Assembly (NCBI RefSeq): GCF_042654245.1
Contig: NZ_JBHSGI010000024.1
Location: 558,001 to 622,000, forward strand
DNA from: Seohaeicola_A nanhaiensis
GTDB taxonomy: Bacteria; Pseudomonadota; Alphaproteobacteria; Rhodobacterales; Rhodobacteraceae
DNA length: 64,000 nucleotides
Direction: 5' to 3'
Shown here: one piece after another, positions 26,091 to 34,824 of the stretch
How positions within the stretch are numbered: position 1 is the first letter of the stretch
Layout of the letters: every line of letters begins with the position of its first letter
Program-made: the position numbers and the translations under genes
Notes under the pieces: model-generated
Seen by the model: the letters and a program-made list of their open reading frames with translations, nothing else
Databases searched by the model: none
What the model was told of the DNA's origin: nothing

Positions 26091-26405
26091 ATGGTCAATC
26101 CCTGGGCGGGCGAGGTGGAGCTGGTGATCGACGGGCAGCCCCGCGTGCTGAAGCTGACGCTGGGTGCGCTGGCCGAGCTGGAGGCCGAGTTGCAGACCGG
26201 CACGCTGGTCGAACTGGTCGAGCGCTTCGAAAGCGGTGCCTGTTCCAGCCGGGATGTGCTGGCGCTGGTGGTGGCGGGGCGGTGGGGGGGCGGGGCCAGT
26301 GTCACTTCGCGCGATCTGCTGAGCGCCGATATCGCTGGCGGGCCGGTGGCGGCGGCGCGGGCGGCGGCGGAACTGCTGGCGCGGGCCTTCACGGTGCCGG
26401 GATGA
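26091..26405 (+). CDS. GTA tail assembly protein (g10)
   Basis: A 104-residue protein in the place where phages encode the G-type tail chaperone, between tail tube and tape measure. It opens VNPWAGEVELVIDGQPRVLKLTLGALAELEAEL, which matches the GTA_GP10/TIM-like tail assembly family by recall. It probably coats the tape measure during assembly. A G7C run at 26284-26291 could be a frameshift site. It overlaps g10.1 by 4 bases. Confidence 0.85.
   Translation: MVNPWAGEVELVIDGQPRVLKLTLGALAELEAELQTGTLVELVERFESGACSSRDVLALVVAGRWGGGASVTSRDLLSADIAGGPVAAARAAAELLARAFTVPG
26285..26291 (+). other. Possible -1 ribosomal slippery site
   Basis: In the g10 frame the codons read TGG GGG GGC, so the heptamer G GGG GGC fits the X XXY YYZ pattern for a -1 slip. 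The -1 frame beyond it is open through g10.1 to 26596. That frame would give a Gly/Ala-rich linker before the g10.1 protein, like the G-GT fusion of phage lambda. Whether it is used is unknown. Confidence 0.3.
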
Positions 26406-26596
26406 AATTCGACTGGCCGGGGCTGATGCGGGCCGGGATCGCCGGGCTGCGGCTGTCGCCCGAGGCCTTCTGGCGGCTGACCCCCGCCGAGCTGCTGATG
26501 ATGCTGGGGACGGGGAGCGAGGCGCCGATGGACCGGGGGCGGCTGGCCGACCTGCTGGCGGCCTTTCCGGATGGGCAAGGAGAACGGGATGAGTGA
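26402..26596 (+). CDS. GTA small tail assembly protein (g10.1)
   Basis: A 64-residue protein starting MKFDWPGLMRAGIAGL, with LRLSPEAFWRLTPAELLMML, the signature of the small phage tail chaperone family (Phage_TAC_6) that sits before the tape measure in GTAs. It overlaps g10 by 4 bases and g11 by 8. It is probably translated by re-initiation, or possibly also as a fusion to g10 (see 26285). Confidence 0.85.
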   Translation: MKFDWPGLMRAGIAGLRLSPEAFWRLTPAELLMMLGTGSEAPMDRGRLADLLAAFPDGQGERDE

Positions 26597-27248
26597 ACGC
26601 GACGGGATTGATGGGCTGGAGGCGCAGGCCGAGGCGCTGGAGGACAGCCTGAGCGGAGCGGCAGGCATGGCGGCTGGCTTTGACAGCGCGCTGCGGCGCA
26701 TGCGCGAGTCGCTGGCAGCGACAGGCGCCGATGTGGCGGTCCTGGAGCGCGGACTGTCCAAGGGGTTGCGCCGGGCCTTCGATGGCGTGGTCTTCGACGG
26801 CATGAAGCTGTCGGACGCGCTGGAGACGGTGGCGCGCTCGATGGTGCAGACGACCTATTCGGCGGCGATCAAGCCGGTCACCGATCATTTCGGCGGGCTG
26901 ATCGCCAAGGGGGTGGGCAACCTGTTCGGCGGACTGCTGCCCTTCGGGGACGGGGCAGGCTTTGCGCAGGGCCGGGTGATGCCCTTCGCCTCGGGCGGGA
27001 TCGTGTCGGGGCCGACGCGCTTTCCGATGCGGGGCGGGATCGGACTGATGGGCGAGGCGGGGCCCGAGGCGATCATGCCGCTGGCGCGCGGCGCCGACGG
27101 CAAGCTGGGCGTGCGCGCAGCGGCGGGGGGGGCGGTGACCGTTGTGATGAATGTCTCCACGCCGGATGTCGCCGGTTTTCAGCGCAGCCAGGGCCAGATC
27201 GCGGCGCAGATGAGCCGGGCGCTGGGGCGCGGCAACCGCAACAGGTGA
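26589..27248 (+). CDS. GTA tail tape measure protein (g11)
   Basis: A 219-residue, mostly helical protein with a central hydrophobic, Gly-rich stretch (GLIAKGVGNLFGGLLP) and the GGIVSGPTRFPM and GLMGEAGPEAIMPL segments found in phage tape measures. It is short, in line with the short GTA tail. Starts at ATG 26589, overlapping g10.1. Confidence 0.9.
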   Translation: MSERDGIDGLEAQAEALEDSLSGAAGMAAGFDSALRRMRESLAATGADVAVLERGLSKGLRRAFDGVVFDGMKLSDALETVARSMVQTTYSAAIKPVTDHFGGLIAKGVGNLFGGLLPFGDGAGFAQGRVMPFASGGIVSGPTRFPMRGGIGLMGEAGPEAIMPLARGADGKLGVRAAAGGAVTVVMNVSTPDVAGFQRSQGQIAAQMSRALGRGNRNR

Positions 27249-27266
27249 AGAACGGAGGTCAAGCGT

Positions 27267-27899
27267 ATGAATTTTCACGAAGTCAGGTTCCCGTCTTCGC
27301 TGAGCTTCGGCTCGGTCGGCGGGCCGGAGCGCCGAACGGATGTGGGGACGCTGGCGAACGGGTTTGAAGAGCGCAATACTCCCTGGGCGCATTCGCGGCG
27401 GCGCTATGACGCCGGGTTTGGCCTGCGCTCGCTGGACGATATCGAGACGCTGATCGCCTTCTTCGAGGCGCGGCGCGGGCAGATGTTCGGATTTCGCTGG
27501 AAAGACTGGTCGGATTACAAATCTGCCCGGCCCACGGCCGAGGTGGCCAGCGATGACCAGCAGATCGCCATTGGCGATGGCGAGCGCAGCCAATTCCAGT
27601 TGATGAAGATCTATCGCTCGGGCGCCTTCGACTATGCGCGCCCCATAGCCAAGCCGGTTGCCGGGACCATTCGCATCGGCGTGGCGCAGGACGAGATGCA
27701 GGAGGCGGTCGACTACAGCCTCGATTTGACCACGGGGACGATCACCTTCGTCAATCCGCCTCTGGCCGGCGCCGCGATCACGGCGGGGTTCGAGTTCGAC
27801 GTGCCGGTGCGCTTTGATACCGACCGCATCCAGACCAGCGTGGCCAGCTTTCAGGCCGGTGACGCGCCCAAGGTGCCGGTGGTGGAGGTGCGGGTGTGA
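27267..27899 (+). CDS. GTA distal tail protein (g12)
   Basis: A 210-residue protein of the TIGR02217/DUF2460 family, the distal tail protein joining tube and baseplate. It opens FHEVRFPSSLSFGSVGGPERRTDV and has FEARRGQMFGFRWKDWSDYKS, both strongly typical. Its TGA shares a base with the ATG of g13. Confidence 0.94.
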   Translation: MNFHEVRFPSSLSFGSVGGPERRTDVGTLANGFEERNTPWAHSRRRYDAGFGLRSLDDIETLIAFFEARRGQMFGFRWKDWSDYKSARPTAEVASDDQQIAIGDGERSQFQLMKIYRSGAFDYARPIAKPVAGTIRIGVAQDEMQEAVDYSLDLTTGTITFVNPPLAGAAITAGFEFDVPVRFDTDRIQTSVASFQAGDAPKVPVVEVRV

Positions 27900-28780
27900 T
27901 GGATGCAGGTTTTCGCGCGCATCTGGAAGGCGGGATGACAACGGTGTGCCGCTGCTGGGCTGTGACGCGGCTGGACGGGGTCGAATACGGCTTTACCGAC
28001 CACGACCGGGATCTGGCCTTCGAGGGGATCACCTTCAAGGCCGATACCGGGCTGACGGCGCGGGCGCTGCAGCAGGGCACCGGGCTGGCGGTCGACAATA
28101 CCGAGGCGATGGGCGTCCTGAGTGACGCTGCGATCCGCGAGGAAGACATCGAGGCGGGTCGGCTGGATGGTGCCGAGGTGCGGGCCTGGCTGGTCAACTG
28201 GACCGATGTGGTCCAGCGGCATCTGCAGTTCCGTGGCTCCATCGGCGAGATCCGACGTGGGGGTGGCGCGTTTCACGCCGAGCTGCGCGGGCTGACCGAA
28301 AAACTGAATCGTACTCTGGGGCGGGTCTATCAGAAGCCTTGCACGGCGGTGCTGGGCGATGCGGCCTGCCGGTTCGACACCTCGGCTGCGGGCTATTCGG
28401 TAACGGTGGCGGTCGGGATCGCCGAGCAGGGCCGGATTTTCCGCTGGACGGATCTGGCGGGGTTCGAACCAGGTTGGTTCACGCGGGGGCGGCTGATGGT
28501 GCTGACCGGCGCGGCCGCAGGCTTGAGCGGAATCGTCAAGGCCGACCGGGTGACAGAGACGGGCCAGCGGGAGATCGAGCTTTGGGAGGCGCTGCGCGGC
28601 GCGATGCTGCCGGGCGATTTGCTGCGGCTGGAGGCCGGCTGTGACAAGCGGATGGAGACCTGCCGGCTGAAGTTCAGCAACCTGCTGAACTTTCAGGGGT
28701 TTCCCGACATCCCCGGCGAGGACTGGGTGATGGCGGTGCCCAAGCGTGCGGCGGCCAATACAGGCGGGAGCAGGCGATGA
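27899..28780 (+). CDS. GTA baseplate hub protein (g13)
   Basis: A 293-residue protein of the DUF2163/phage_BR0599 family that forms the hub of the baseplate. It has CRCWAVTRLDGVEYGFTDHD near the start and four Cys in the C-terminal half, in KPCTAVLGDAACRFD and AGCDKRMETCRLKF. A Cys set like this binds an iron-sulfur cluster in the RcGTA baseplate, as I recall. The ATG at 27899 overlaps the g12 stop. Confidence 0.92.
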   Translation: MDAGFRAHLEGGMTTVCRCWAVTRLDGVEYGFTDHDRDLAFEGITFKADTGLTARALQQGTGLAVDNTEAMGVLSDAAIREEDIEAGRLDGAEVRAWLVNWTDVVQRHLQFRGSIGEIRRGGGAFHAELRGLTEKLNRTLGRVYQKPCTAVLGDAACRFDTSAAGYSVTVAVGIAEQGRIFRWTDLAGFEPGWFTRGRLMVLTGAAAGLSGIVKADRVTETGQREIELWEALRGAMLPGDLLRLEAGCDKRMETCRLKFSNLLNFQGFPDIPGEDWVMAVPKRAAANTGGSRR

Positions 28781-29199
28781 GCGGGGCGGAGATCGTCGCG
28801 CTGGCGCGCGGCTGGATCGGCACGCCCTACCGGCACCAGGCGTCCTGCCTTGGGGCGGGATGCGATTGCCTGGGGTTGGTGCGGGGAGTCTGGCGCGGGC
28901 TCTACGGGGCCGAGCCGGAGGTGCCGCCGCCCTATGCGCCTGACTGGAGCGAGGCGCAGCGCGAGGAAGCGCTCTGGGCCGCCGCCCAGCGTCATCTGAC
29001 CGCGGTGCAGACACTGGCTCCTGGCCGGGTGCTGCTGTTCCGGATGCGCGAAACCTCGGTGGCCAAACACCTCGGGATTCTCGCGCAGGTGGGACCGGGC
29101 GCGAGCTTTGTCCATGCCTATTCGCGGGTGGGCGTGGTCGAAAGCGCGCTCAGCGCGCCCTGGGCGCGGCGGGTGGTGGCGATTTTCGACTTTCCCTGA
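28777..29199 (+). CDS. GTA cell-wall peptidase (g14, NlpC/P60-like)
   Basis: A 140-residue NlpC/P60-fold cysteine peptidase; the RcGTA homologue sits in the tail tip and helps DNA cross the recipient cell wall. The catalytic Cys lies in CDCLGLVRGVWR (near residue 29), a His in AKHLGIL (near 94), and the polar third residue probably in SFVHAYSRVG. It overlaps g13 by 4 bases. Confidence 0.93.
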   Translation: MSGAEIVALARGWIGTPYRHQASCLGAGCDCLGLVRGVWRGLYGAEPEVPPPYAPDWSEAQREEALWAAAQRHLTAVQTLAPGRVLLFRMRETSVAKHLGILAQVGPGASFVHAYSRVGVVESALSAPWARRVVAIFDFP

Positions 29200-29211
29200 G
29201 GAGGAGCCGTC

Positions 29212-32200
29212 ATGGCGACCATTCTACTTTCCGCCGCCGGCGCGGCGATCGGCGGGTCGATCGGGGGCACGGTGGCGGGCCTGTCGAGCGTCGTCATCGG
29301 GCGCGCGGTCGGCGCGACGCTGGGCCGTGTGATTGACGAGCGGTTGCTGGGGCAGGGGTCGGATCCGGTCGAAACCGGCCGCATCGAGCGGTTTCGCCTG
29401 ACCCAGGCGGGCGACGGTGCGCCGGTCGCGCAGGTCTATGGCCGGATGCGCGTGGGCGGACAGGTGATCTGGGCCTCGGACTTCATCGAGACCGCGACCA
29501 TCAGTGGCGGCGGCAAGGGGGCGCCGGCCCAGCCGAAGACGACGACCTACAGCTACGCCGTCTCGCTGGCGGTGGCGGTCTGCGAGGGTGAGATTGCGGG
29601 CATCGGGCGGATCTGGGCCGATGGCGAAGAGATCGCGCCGGCCGAGCTGAACCTGCGGGTCTACACCGGCGGGCCCGACCAGTTGCCCGATCCGCTGATC
29701 GAGGCCATCGAGGGCGCCGGGATGGTGCCGGCCTATCGCGGCACGGCCTATGTGGTTTTCGAGGATCTGCCGCTGGAATCATTCGGCAACCGGGTGCCGC
29801 AGTTCTCGTTCGAGGTGGTGCGGCCCGAGCAGGCGGCATCCAGCAGCCACGGCGAGGATCTGGGACAACTCGTGCAGGGCGTGGCGCTGATCCCGGGCAC
29901 CGGCGAATATGCGCTGGCGACAACGCCAGTGTTCTATACCAGCGGGCCGGGCAGCAGCTGGGCGGCCAACGTGAACGCGGCCACGGGCCTCAGCGATTTC
30001 GAGACTTCGATGAAGGCACTTCGCGCGGAGCTGCCAGCCTGCGAGGCGGTTTCGCTGGTCGTCTCGTGGTTCGGTGGTGACCTGCGCTGCGGCAGTTGCG
30101 AGGTGCGCCCGAAGGTTGAACGCGCGGCATTCGAAGGCCAGAACATGCCGTGGACCGTGTCCGGTCAGACCCGCACCGGCGCGCCCGAGATCGAACAGGC
30201 GGACGGGCGGCCGATCTATGGCGGCACCCCGGCGGATGCGGCGGTGGTCGAGGCGATCCGCGCGATGAATGCGCAGGGGCGCCGGGTGATGTTCTATCCC
30301 TTCGTACTGATGGATCAGCAGGCGGGCAACGGGCTGCCCGATCCCTGGACCGGCGCGCCGGACCAGCCGCATCTGCCCTGGCGCGGGCGGATCACGCTGT
30401 CGGTCGCGCCGGGCGTTGCGGGCAGTCCGGATGGGACGGCGGCGGCAGATGCCGAGGTGGCGGCCTTTTTCGGCACGGCCACCGCGGCCGATTTCACGGT
30501 GGGCGACGGCGTTGTCACCTATGCCGGGCCGGCGGAATGGGGGCTGCGGCGCTTCATCCTGCACTATGCGGCCCTTTGCGCGGCCGCGGGCGGAGTCAGC
30601 GCCTTCTGCATCGGATCCGAGATGCGCGGGCTGACGCAGATCCGCAGCGCCACGGGCTTTCCGGCGGTGGCTGCGCTGATCGAGTTGGCGTCCGAAGTGC
30701 GGGCGCTGCTGGGGCCGGATGTCAAGATCGGCTATGCGGCGGACTGGTCGGAATACTTCGGCTATCAGCCGCCCGATGGCAGCGGCGACAGGTATTTCCA
30801 TCTCGATCCACTCTGGGCCGATGCGACGGTCGATTTCATCGGCATCGACAACTACATGCCGCTGTCGGACTGGCGCGAGGGTAAGGACCATACCGATGCG
30901 CTGGCGGGCTGGGACCGGATCTACAACCTCGACTACCTGCGCGCGAACATTGAGGGCGGCGAGGGGTTCGACTGGTATTACGCTTCGCCCGGTGCAGAGG
31001 CGGCGCAGATCCGCACGCCGATCACCGACGGCGCCTATGGCGAGCCCTGGGTCTGGCGCTACAAGGATATCCGCGGCTGGTGGGAGAACGACCATTACGA
31101 GCGGATCGGCGGGGTGAAACAGGCGTCGCCGACCCCTTGGGTGCCACGCTCGAAACCAATCTGGTTCACCGAGCTGGGCTGTGCCGCAGTGGACAAGGCA
31201 ACCAACGAGCCTAACAAGTTCGTCGATCCGAAATCGTCGGAATCGCAGTTGCCGAAGCATTCCAACGGTCGGCCCGACGACCTGATCCAGCGGCAGTATC
31301 TGCGGGCGGTGCTGGGCTATTGGGGGGAGGCGGCGAACAATCCGGTGTCCGACCTTTACGGCGGGCCGATGATCGACCTTTCCAATGCCTATGTCTGGGC
31401 CTGGGACACCCGACCCTATCCTGCATTTCCGAACAACCGCGATCTCTGGAGCGATGGCGCCAACCATCGGCTGGGCCATTGGCTGAACGGGCGTGCAGGT
31501 GCGCGGACATTGGCCTCTGTAGTCGAGGAGATCTGCGCGCGCTCGGACCTGACGGCCATCGACACGGGGCGGCTGGACGGGATCGTGCGCGGCTATACGG
31601 TCGATGACGTGACCAGCGGGCGCGCGGCGCTGCAGCCGCTCATGCTGCGCCATGCCTTCGACGCGGTGGAACGCGACGGACTGCTGGTGTTCCAGATGCG
31701 CGACGGGTTGAAGTCCGTGACGATCGACCCCGAAACGTTGGCCGAATCGGGCGAGATCGACGGTCGGATCGAGCATCTGCGCGGGGCCGAGGCCGAGGTC
31801 ACGGGCCGGGTGCGCGTGCGCTTTGTCGAGGCGGGGTCCGATCACGGAGTAGCTGCCGAAGAGGCGGTGCTGGCCGATGAGGCGACCCATGCGGTGGCGT
31901 CCAAAGACCTGACCATGGCCCTGACCCGCGCCGAGGGGCGGCAGGTGGCCGAGCGCTGGCTGACCGAGGCGCGGGTGTCGCGCGACACGGTCCGGTTTGC
32001 CCTGCCGCCGTCGCTTCTGCCGGTTGGCGCGGGGGATGTCGTCCGGCTGGGCGACACGTCGGATGTAGCCTATCGGATCGACCGGATCGAGCAGGCCGAG
32101 TTGCAGCTGGTCGAGGCCGTGCGGATCGAGCCTTCGGTCTATGCGCCCTCCGCGCTGGAGGATGAGGTGCCTGGCGGCGCGGCCTTTGCCGCCCCCGTGC

Positions 32201-33132
32201 CCGTCCTGCCGCTGTTCCTGGACGTGCCGCTGATGCGCGGTGACGAGGTGCCCCATGCACCCCATCTGGCGGTAACGGCCCAACCCTGGCCGGGAAGTGT
32301 GGCGGCCTATGCCTCGGCCTCGGACGAAAGCTATGTGCTGAACACGCTGGTCGACCGCCGCTCGGTGATCGGGCAGACCGAAACGGCGCTGGCCACGGCG
32401 CAGGTCGGGTTGTGGGACGAGGGGCCTGCGCTGCAGGTGCGGCTGATTGCCGGCGCGCTGGAATCGCGGGCGGCCGAGGCGGTGCTGAACGGGGCGAACC
32501 TGATGGCCATAGGAGATGGCAGCCCGGGCAACTGGGAGCTATTCCAGTTTCGCGACGCAATCCTGATCGGGCCGGAGACCTGGTGGCTGACCGGCCGGCT
32601 GCGCGGTCAACTGGGCAGCGACGCATTGATGCCGGATGTCTGGCCCGCCGGATCCTGGGTGGTGCTGCTCGACGGCACCGCGCCGCAGATCGACCTTGCC
32701 AGCGCCGAACGTCGGATCGCGCGGCATTATCGCATCGGCCCGAGCCGGCGTGGGGTCGGAGATCCGTCCTATCTGCATCAGGTGGAGGCCTTCGACGGCA
32801 ATGGTCTGCGGCCCTATGCGCCATCCCATCTGCGGCTGAGCGGTGAACCGGGCGCCGATCTGGGGTTGAGCTGGGTGCGGCGCACCCGAATCGACGGTGA
32901 CAGCTGGGACCTGCCCGAAGTGCCGCTGGGCGAGGAGGCGGAGCTGTATCAGCTGCGCGTGCGCCGGGGCGCGATGGTGCTGCGCGAAGTCAGCGTGACG
33001 GCCCCGCAGTGGATCTATGCGGCGAGCGCGCAGGCGGCGGATGGCACGCTGCACGGCGATGTGATCGAGGTTGCGCAGGTTTCGGCCCGGTTCGGGCCAG
33101 GACCGTTCCGCGCCATCGCTCTGCCGGGGTGA
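29212..33132 (+). CDS. GTA megatron / host-specificity protein (g15)
   Basis: At 1306 residues this is the largest GTA gene, the trimeric tail-tip protein that contacts the host and forms the channel. It opens with a Gly-rich hydrophobic stretch (SAAGAAIGGSIGGTVAGL), then the GTA TIM-barrel-like domain (about 430-720, with FIGIDNYMPLSDWREG and GEPWVWRYKDIRGWW), a phage tail domain (about 800-960), and a C-terminal beta-rich part. Starts at ATG 29212 with GAGGAGC just upstream. Intact, so the tail tip should be functional. Confidence 0.95.
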   Translation: MATILLSAAGAAIGGSIGGTVAGLSSVVIGRAVGATLGRVIDERLLGQGSDPVETGRIERFRLTQAGDGAPVAQVYGRMRVGGQVIWASDFIETATISGGGKGAPAQPKTTTYSYAVSLAVAVCEGEIAGIGRIWADGEEIAPAELNLRVYTGGPDQLPDPLIEAIEGAGMVPAYRGTAYVVFEDLPLESFGNRVPQFSFEVVRPEQAASSSHGEDLGQLVQGVALIPGTGEYALATTPVFYTSGPGSSWAANVNAATGLSDFETSMKALRAELPACEAVSLVVSWFGGDLRCGSCEVRPKVERAAFEGQNMPWTVSGQTRTGAPEIEQADGRPIYGGTPADAAVVEAIRAMNAQGRRVMFYPFVLMDQQAGNGLPDPWTGAPDQPHLPWRGRITLSVAPGVAGSPDGTAAADAEVAAFFGTATAADFTVGDGVVTYAGPAEWGLRRFILHYAALCAAAGGVSAFCIGSEMRGLTQIRSATGFPAVAALIELASEVRALLGPDVKIGYAADWSEYFGYQPPDGSGDRYFHLDPLWADATVDFIGIDNYMPLSDWREGKDHTDALAGWDRIYNLDYLRANIEGGEGFDWYYASPGAEAAQIRTPITDGAYGEPWVWRYKDIRGWWENDHYERIGGVKQASPTPWVPRSKPIWFTELGCAAVDKATNEPNKFVDPKSSESQLPKHSNGRPDDLIQRQYLRAVLGYWGEAANNPVSDLYGGPMIDLSNAYVWAWDTRPYPAFPNNRDLWSDGANHRLGHWLNGRAGARTLASVVEEICARSDLTAIDTGRLDGIVRGYTVDDVTSGRAALQPLMLRHAFDAVERDGLLVFQMRDGLKSVTIDPETLAESGEIDGRIEHLRGAEAEVTGRVRVRFVEAGSDHGVAAEEAVLADEATHAVASKDLTMALTRAEGRQVAERWLTEARVSRDTVRFALPPSLLPVGAGDVVRLGDTSDVAYRIDRIEQAELQLVEAVRIEPSVYAPSALEDEVPGGAAFAAPVPVLPLFLDVPLMRGDEVPHAPHLAVTAQPWPGSVAAYASASDESYVLNTLVDRRSVIGQTETALATAQVGLWDEGPALQVRLIAGALESRAAEAVLNGANLMAIGDGSPGNWELFQFRDAILIGPETWWLTGRLRGQLGSDALMPDVWPAGSWVVLLDGTAPQIDLASAERRIARHYRIGPSRRGVGDPSYLHQVEAFDGNGLRPYAPSHLRLSGEPGADLGLSWVRRTRIDGDSWDLPEVPLGEEAELYQLRVRRGAMVLREVSVTAPQWIYAASAQAADGTLHGDVIEVAQVSARFGPGPFRAIALPG

Positions 33133-33136
33133 CGTG

Positions 33137-33463
33137 ATGCGCCCGATCCTGCACGGCGACGCGACCAGCGCCGCGCGCGCCCTGATGGCCGCCGCACCCG
33201 AGGCGCGTATCGACCTGCTGGTCAGCATGCTGCGCGAGGCGGAAATCGCCGACCGTCACGTCCTCGAAACCCGCAGCGTCCATCCGCAGTTCGGCAATGG
33301 CACCCTGATGGCGGCGGCGCGCAAGCATTTGCTCCTGCCGCAACAGGATTTCGACGATGACACCTACGCCGAATGCTTCGCCATCGTGCTCTATGGCTTG
33401 CGGGTGTGGCGCGCGGTGATGCAGAGCGAGCGGACCGATCCCTCTCATTCCGTTTCGAAATGA
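33137..33463 (+). CDS. Small GTA-flanking protein of unknown function
   Basis: A 108-residue protein right after g15 (4 bases apart), in the same direction, so likely cotranscribed with the GTA. It opens MRPILHGDATSAARALMAAAPE and is mostly helical, with LVSMLREAEIADRHVLETRS. No known domain is recognised and it has no membrane segment. Its position suggests a GTA-linked or conserved flanking role, but I cannot assign one. Confidence 0.75.
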   Translation: MRPILHGDATSAARALMAAAPEARIDLLVSMLREAEIADRHVLETRSVHPQFGNGTLMAAARKHLLLPQQDFDDDTYAECFAIVLYGLRVWRAVMQSERTDPSHSVSK

Positions 33464-33538
33464 GCCCGATCACAGGTTTGCGTTTGGAATGAAATCGCTT
33501 AAATGCATATTCTGGGCCAAGCACAGGATGGATATGTC

Positions 33539-34360
33539 ATGGTTGAGACCCGCACCAAGATCACCCCGATCGATCCGGTCTGGAGCCGGATCACCGCCGA
33601 GGCCCAGGAGGCTGTCCGCAAGGAGCCGCTGATGGGCGGGCTGGTTCACGCCTGCATCCTGCACCACAAGACGCTGGACAAGGCGCTGTCCTATCGGATC
33701 GCGGCCAAGCTTGCCTCGAACGAGATGTCGATGGCGATCCTACGCGAGATCGCGGACGAGGCCTATGCCCGCTCGCCCGAGATTGTCGAGGCGGCGCGCG
33801 CCGACCTGATGGCCGTCTACGAACGCGACCCGGCCTGCCACCGGCTGTTGCAGCCGATCCTCTATTTCAAGGGCTACCTGGCGGTGCAGGCCTATCGCAT
33901 CGGCCACTGGCTCTGGACCAATGACCAGCACGACCTGGCCTATTTCTTCCAGATGCGGATTTCCGAGATCTTCGGCGTCGACATTCACCCCAACGCGCGG
34001 ATCGGCAAGGGCATCATGATCGACCACGCCCATTCCATCGTCATCGGCGAGACGGCGGTGGTGGGCGACAACGTGTCGATGCTGCATTCTGTGACTCTGG
34101 GCGGGACCGGCAAGGAAGACCAGGACCGCCATCCCAAGATCGGCGATGGCGTGCTGATCGGGGCCGGGGCCAAGGTGCTGGGCAATATCCACATCGGCAA
34201 CTGCTCGCGCATCGCGGCCGGGTCTGTGGTGCTGAACGAGGTTCCGCCCTGCAAGACCGTGGCGGGCGTGCCCGCCAAGATCGTGGGCGAGGCCGGATGC
34301 TCGCAGCCCTCTGTAGTGATGGATCACCGGCTCAAGGGCTGCACCGACTGCGGCGACTGA
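33539..34360 (+). CDS. cysE: Serine O-acetyltransferase
   Basis: CysE acetylates serine with acetyl-CoA, the first step of cysteine synthesis. The 273 residues have the helical N-terminal part (DPVWSRITAEAQEAV) and a left-handed beta-helix of hexapeptide repeats (DIHPNARIGKGIMIDHAHSI, IGAGAKVLGNIHIG) ending in VAGVPAKIVG. ATG 33539 is chosen because an AGGATGG site lies 8 bases upstream; an ATG 12 codons earlier is possible. It directly flanks the GTA cluster, as I recall for other Rhodobacterales. Confidence 0.96.
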   Translation: MVETRTKITPIDPVWSRITAEAQEAVRKEPLMGGLVHACILHHKTLDKALSYRIAAKLASNEMSMAILREIADEAYARSPEIVEAARADLMAVYERDPACHRLLQPILYFKGYLAVQAYRIGHWLWTNDQHDLAYFFQMRISEIFGVDIHPNARIGKGIMIDHAHSIVIGETAVVGDNVSMLHSVTLGGTGKEDQDRHPKIGDGVLIGAGAKVLGNIHIGNCSRIAAGSVVLNEVPPCKTVAGVPAKIVGEAGCSQPSVVMDHRLKGCTDCGD

Positions 34361-34362
34361 CC

Positions 34363-34698
34363 TCAGGCGGTCAGCTGGTCGAAGGCGTCGAGCGCCTTGG
34401 CGCCGTACATGTATGCCGGGCCGCCGCCCATATACATCGTGACGGTGATCGTTTCGGCGATCTCGTCCCGGGTGGCGCCGGCCGCGACAGCCGCCTTGAC
34501 GTGGAAGCCGATGCAGTCGTTGCACTGGCGGATGATGCCGATGGCGAGGCACATCAGCTCCTTGTCCTTCACGCTGAGCGCGCCCGGTCCCATGGCCGCC
34601 TTGTGCATGGCAGAAAAACCAGCGGCCCCGTCAGGGGCGGCGCGGCGATAGGCGGCCAGCGATTGGTTGGCATCGGCGAGTTCGGCTTTCCAGTCCAT
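34363..34698 (-). CDS. Carboxymuconolactone decarboxylase / AhpD-like protein
   Basis: A 111-residue all-helical protein of the CMD/AhpD fold. The CxxC segment in IIRQCNDCIGFHVKAAV, with the following His, is the redox-active pattern of AhpD-type members, so it may be a thiol-dependent peroxidase-like protein rather than a decarboxylase. The start is ATG 34698; an ATG 6 codons upstream is less likely. It converges on cysE, whose stop is 3 bases away. Confidence 0.85.
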   Translation of the reverse strand: MDWKAELADANQSLAAYRRAAPDGAAGFSAMHKAAMGPGALSVKDKELMCLAIGIIRQCNDCIGFHVKAAVAAGATRDEIAETITVTMYMGGGPAYMYGAKALDAFDQLTA

Positions 34699-34770
34699 CA
34701 GAGCATTTCCTTGCATGAGTCCGGTGGACTGATAGCGCGGGGTCGGGCCGTTGAGCCTTGCGCCAAATCA

Positions 34771-34800
34771 AATGCGCCCCGGCGATGACCGGGGCGCATT
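34771..34800 (-). terminator. Terminator of the pdh operon
   Basis: AATGCGCCCCGG and CCGGGGCGCATT form a perfect 12 bp stem with a 6-base loop, 24 bases past the pdhC stop on the minus strand, followed by TTGATTTGG. Confidence 0.8.
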
Positions 34801-34824
34801 GATCTTTTCGGGGGCGGTTTGGCG

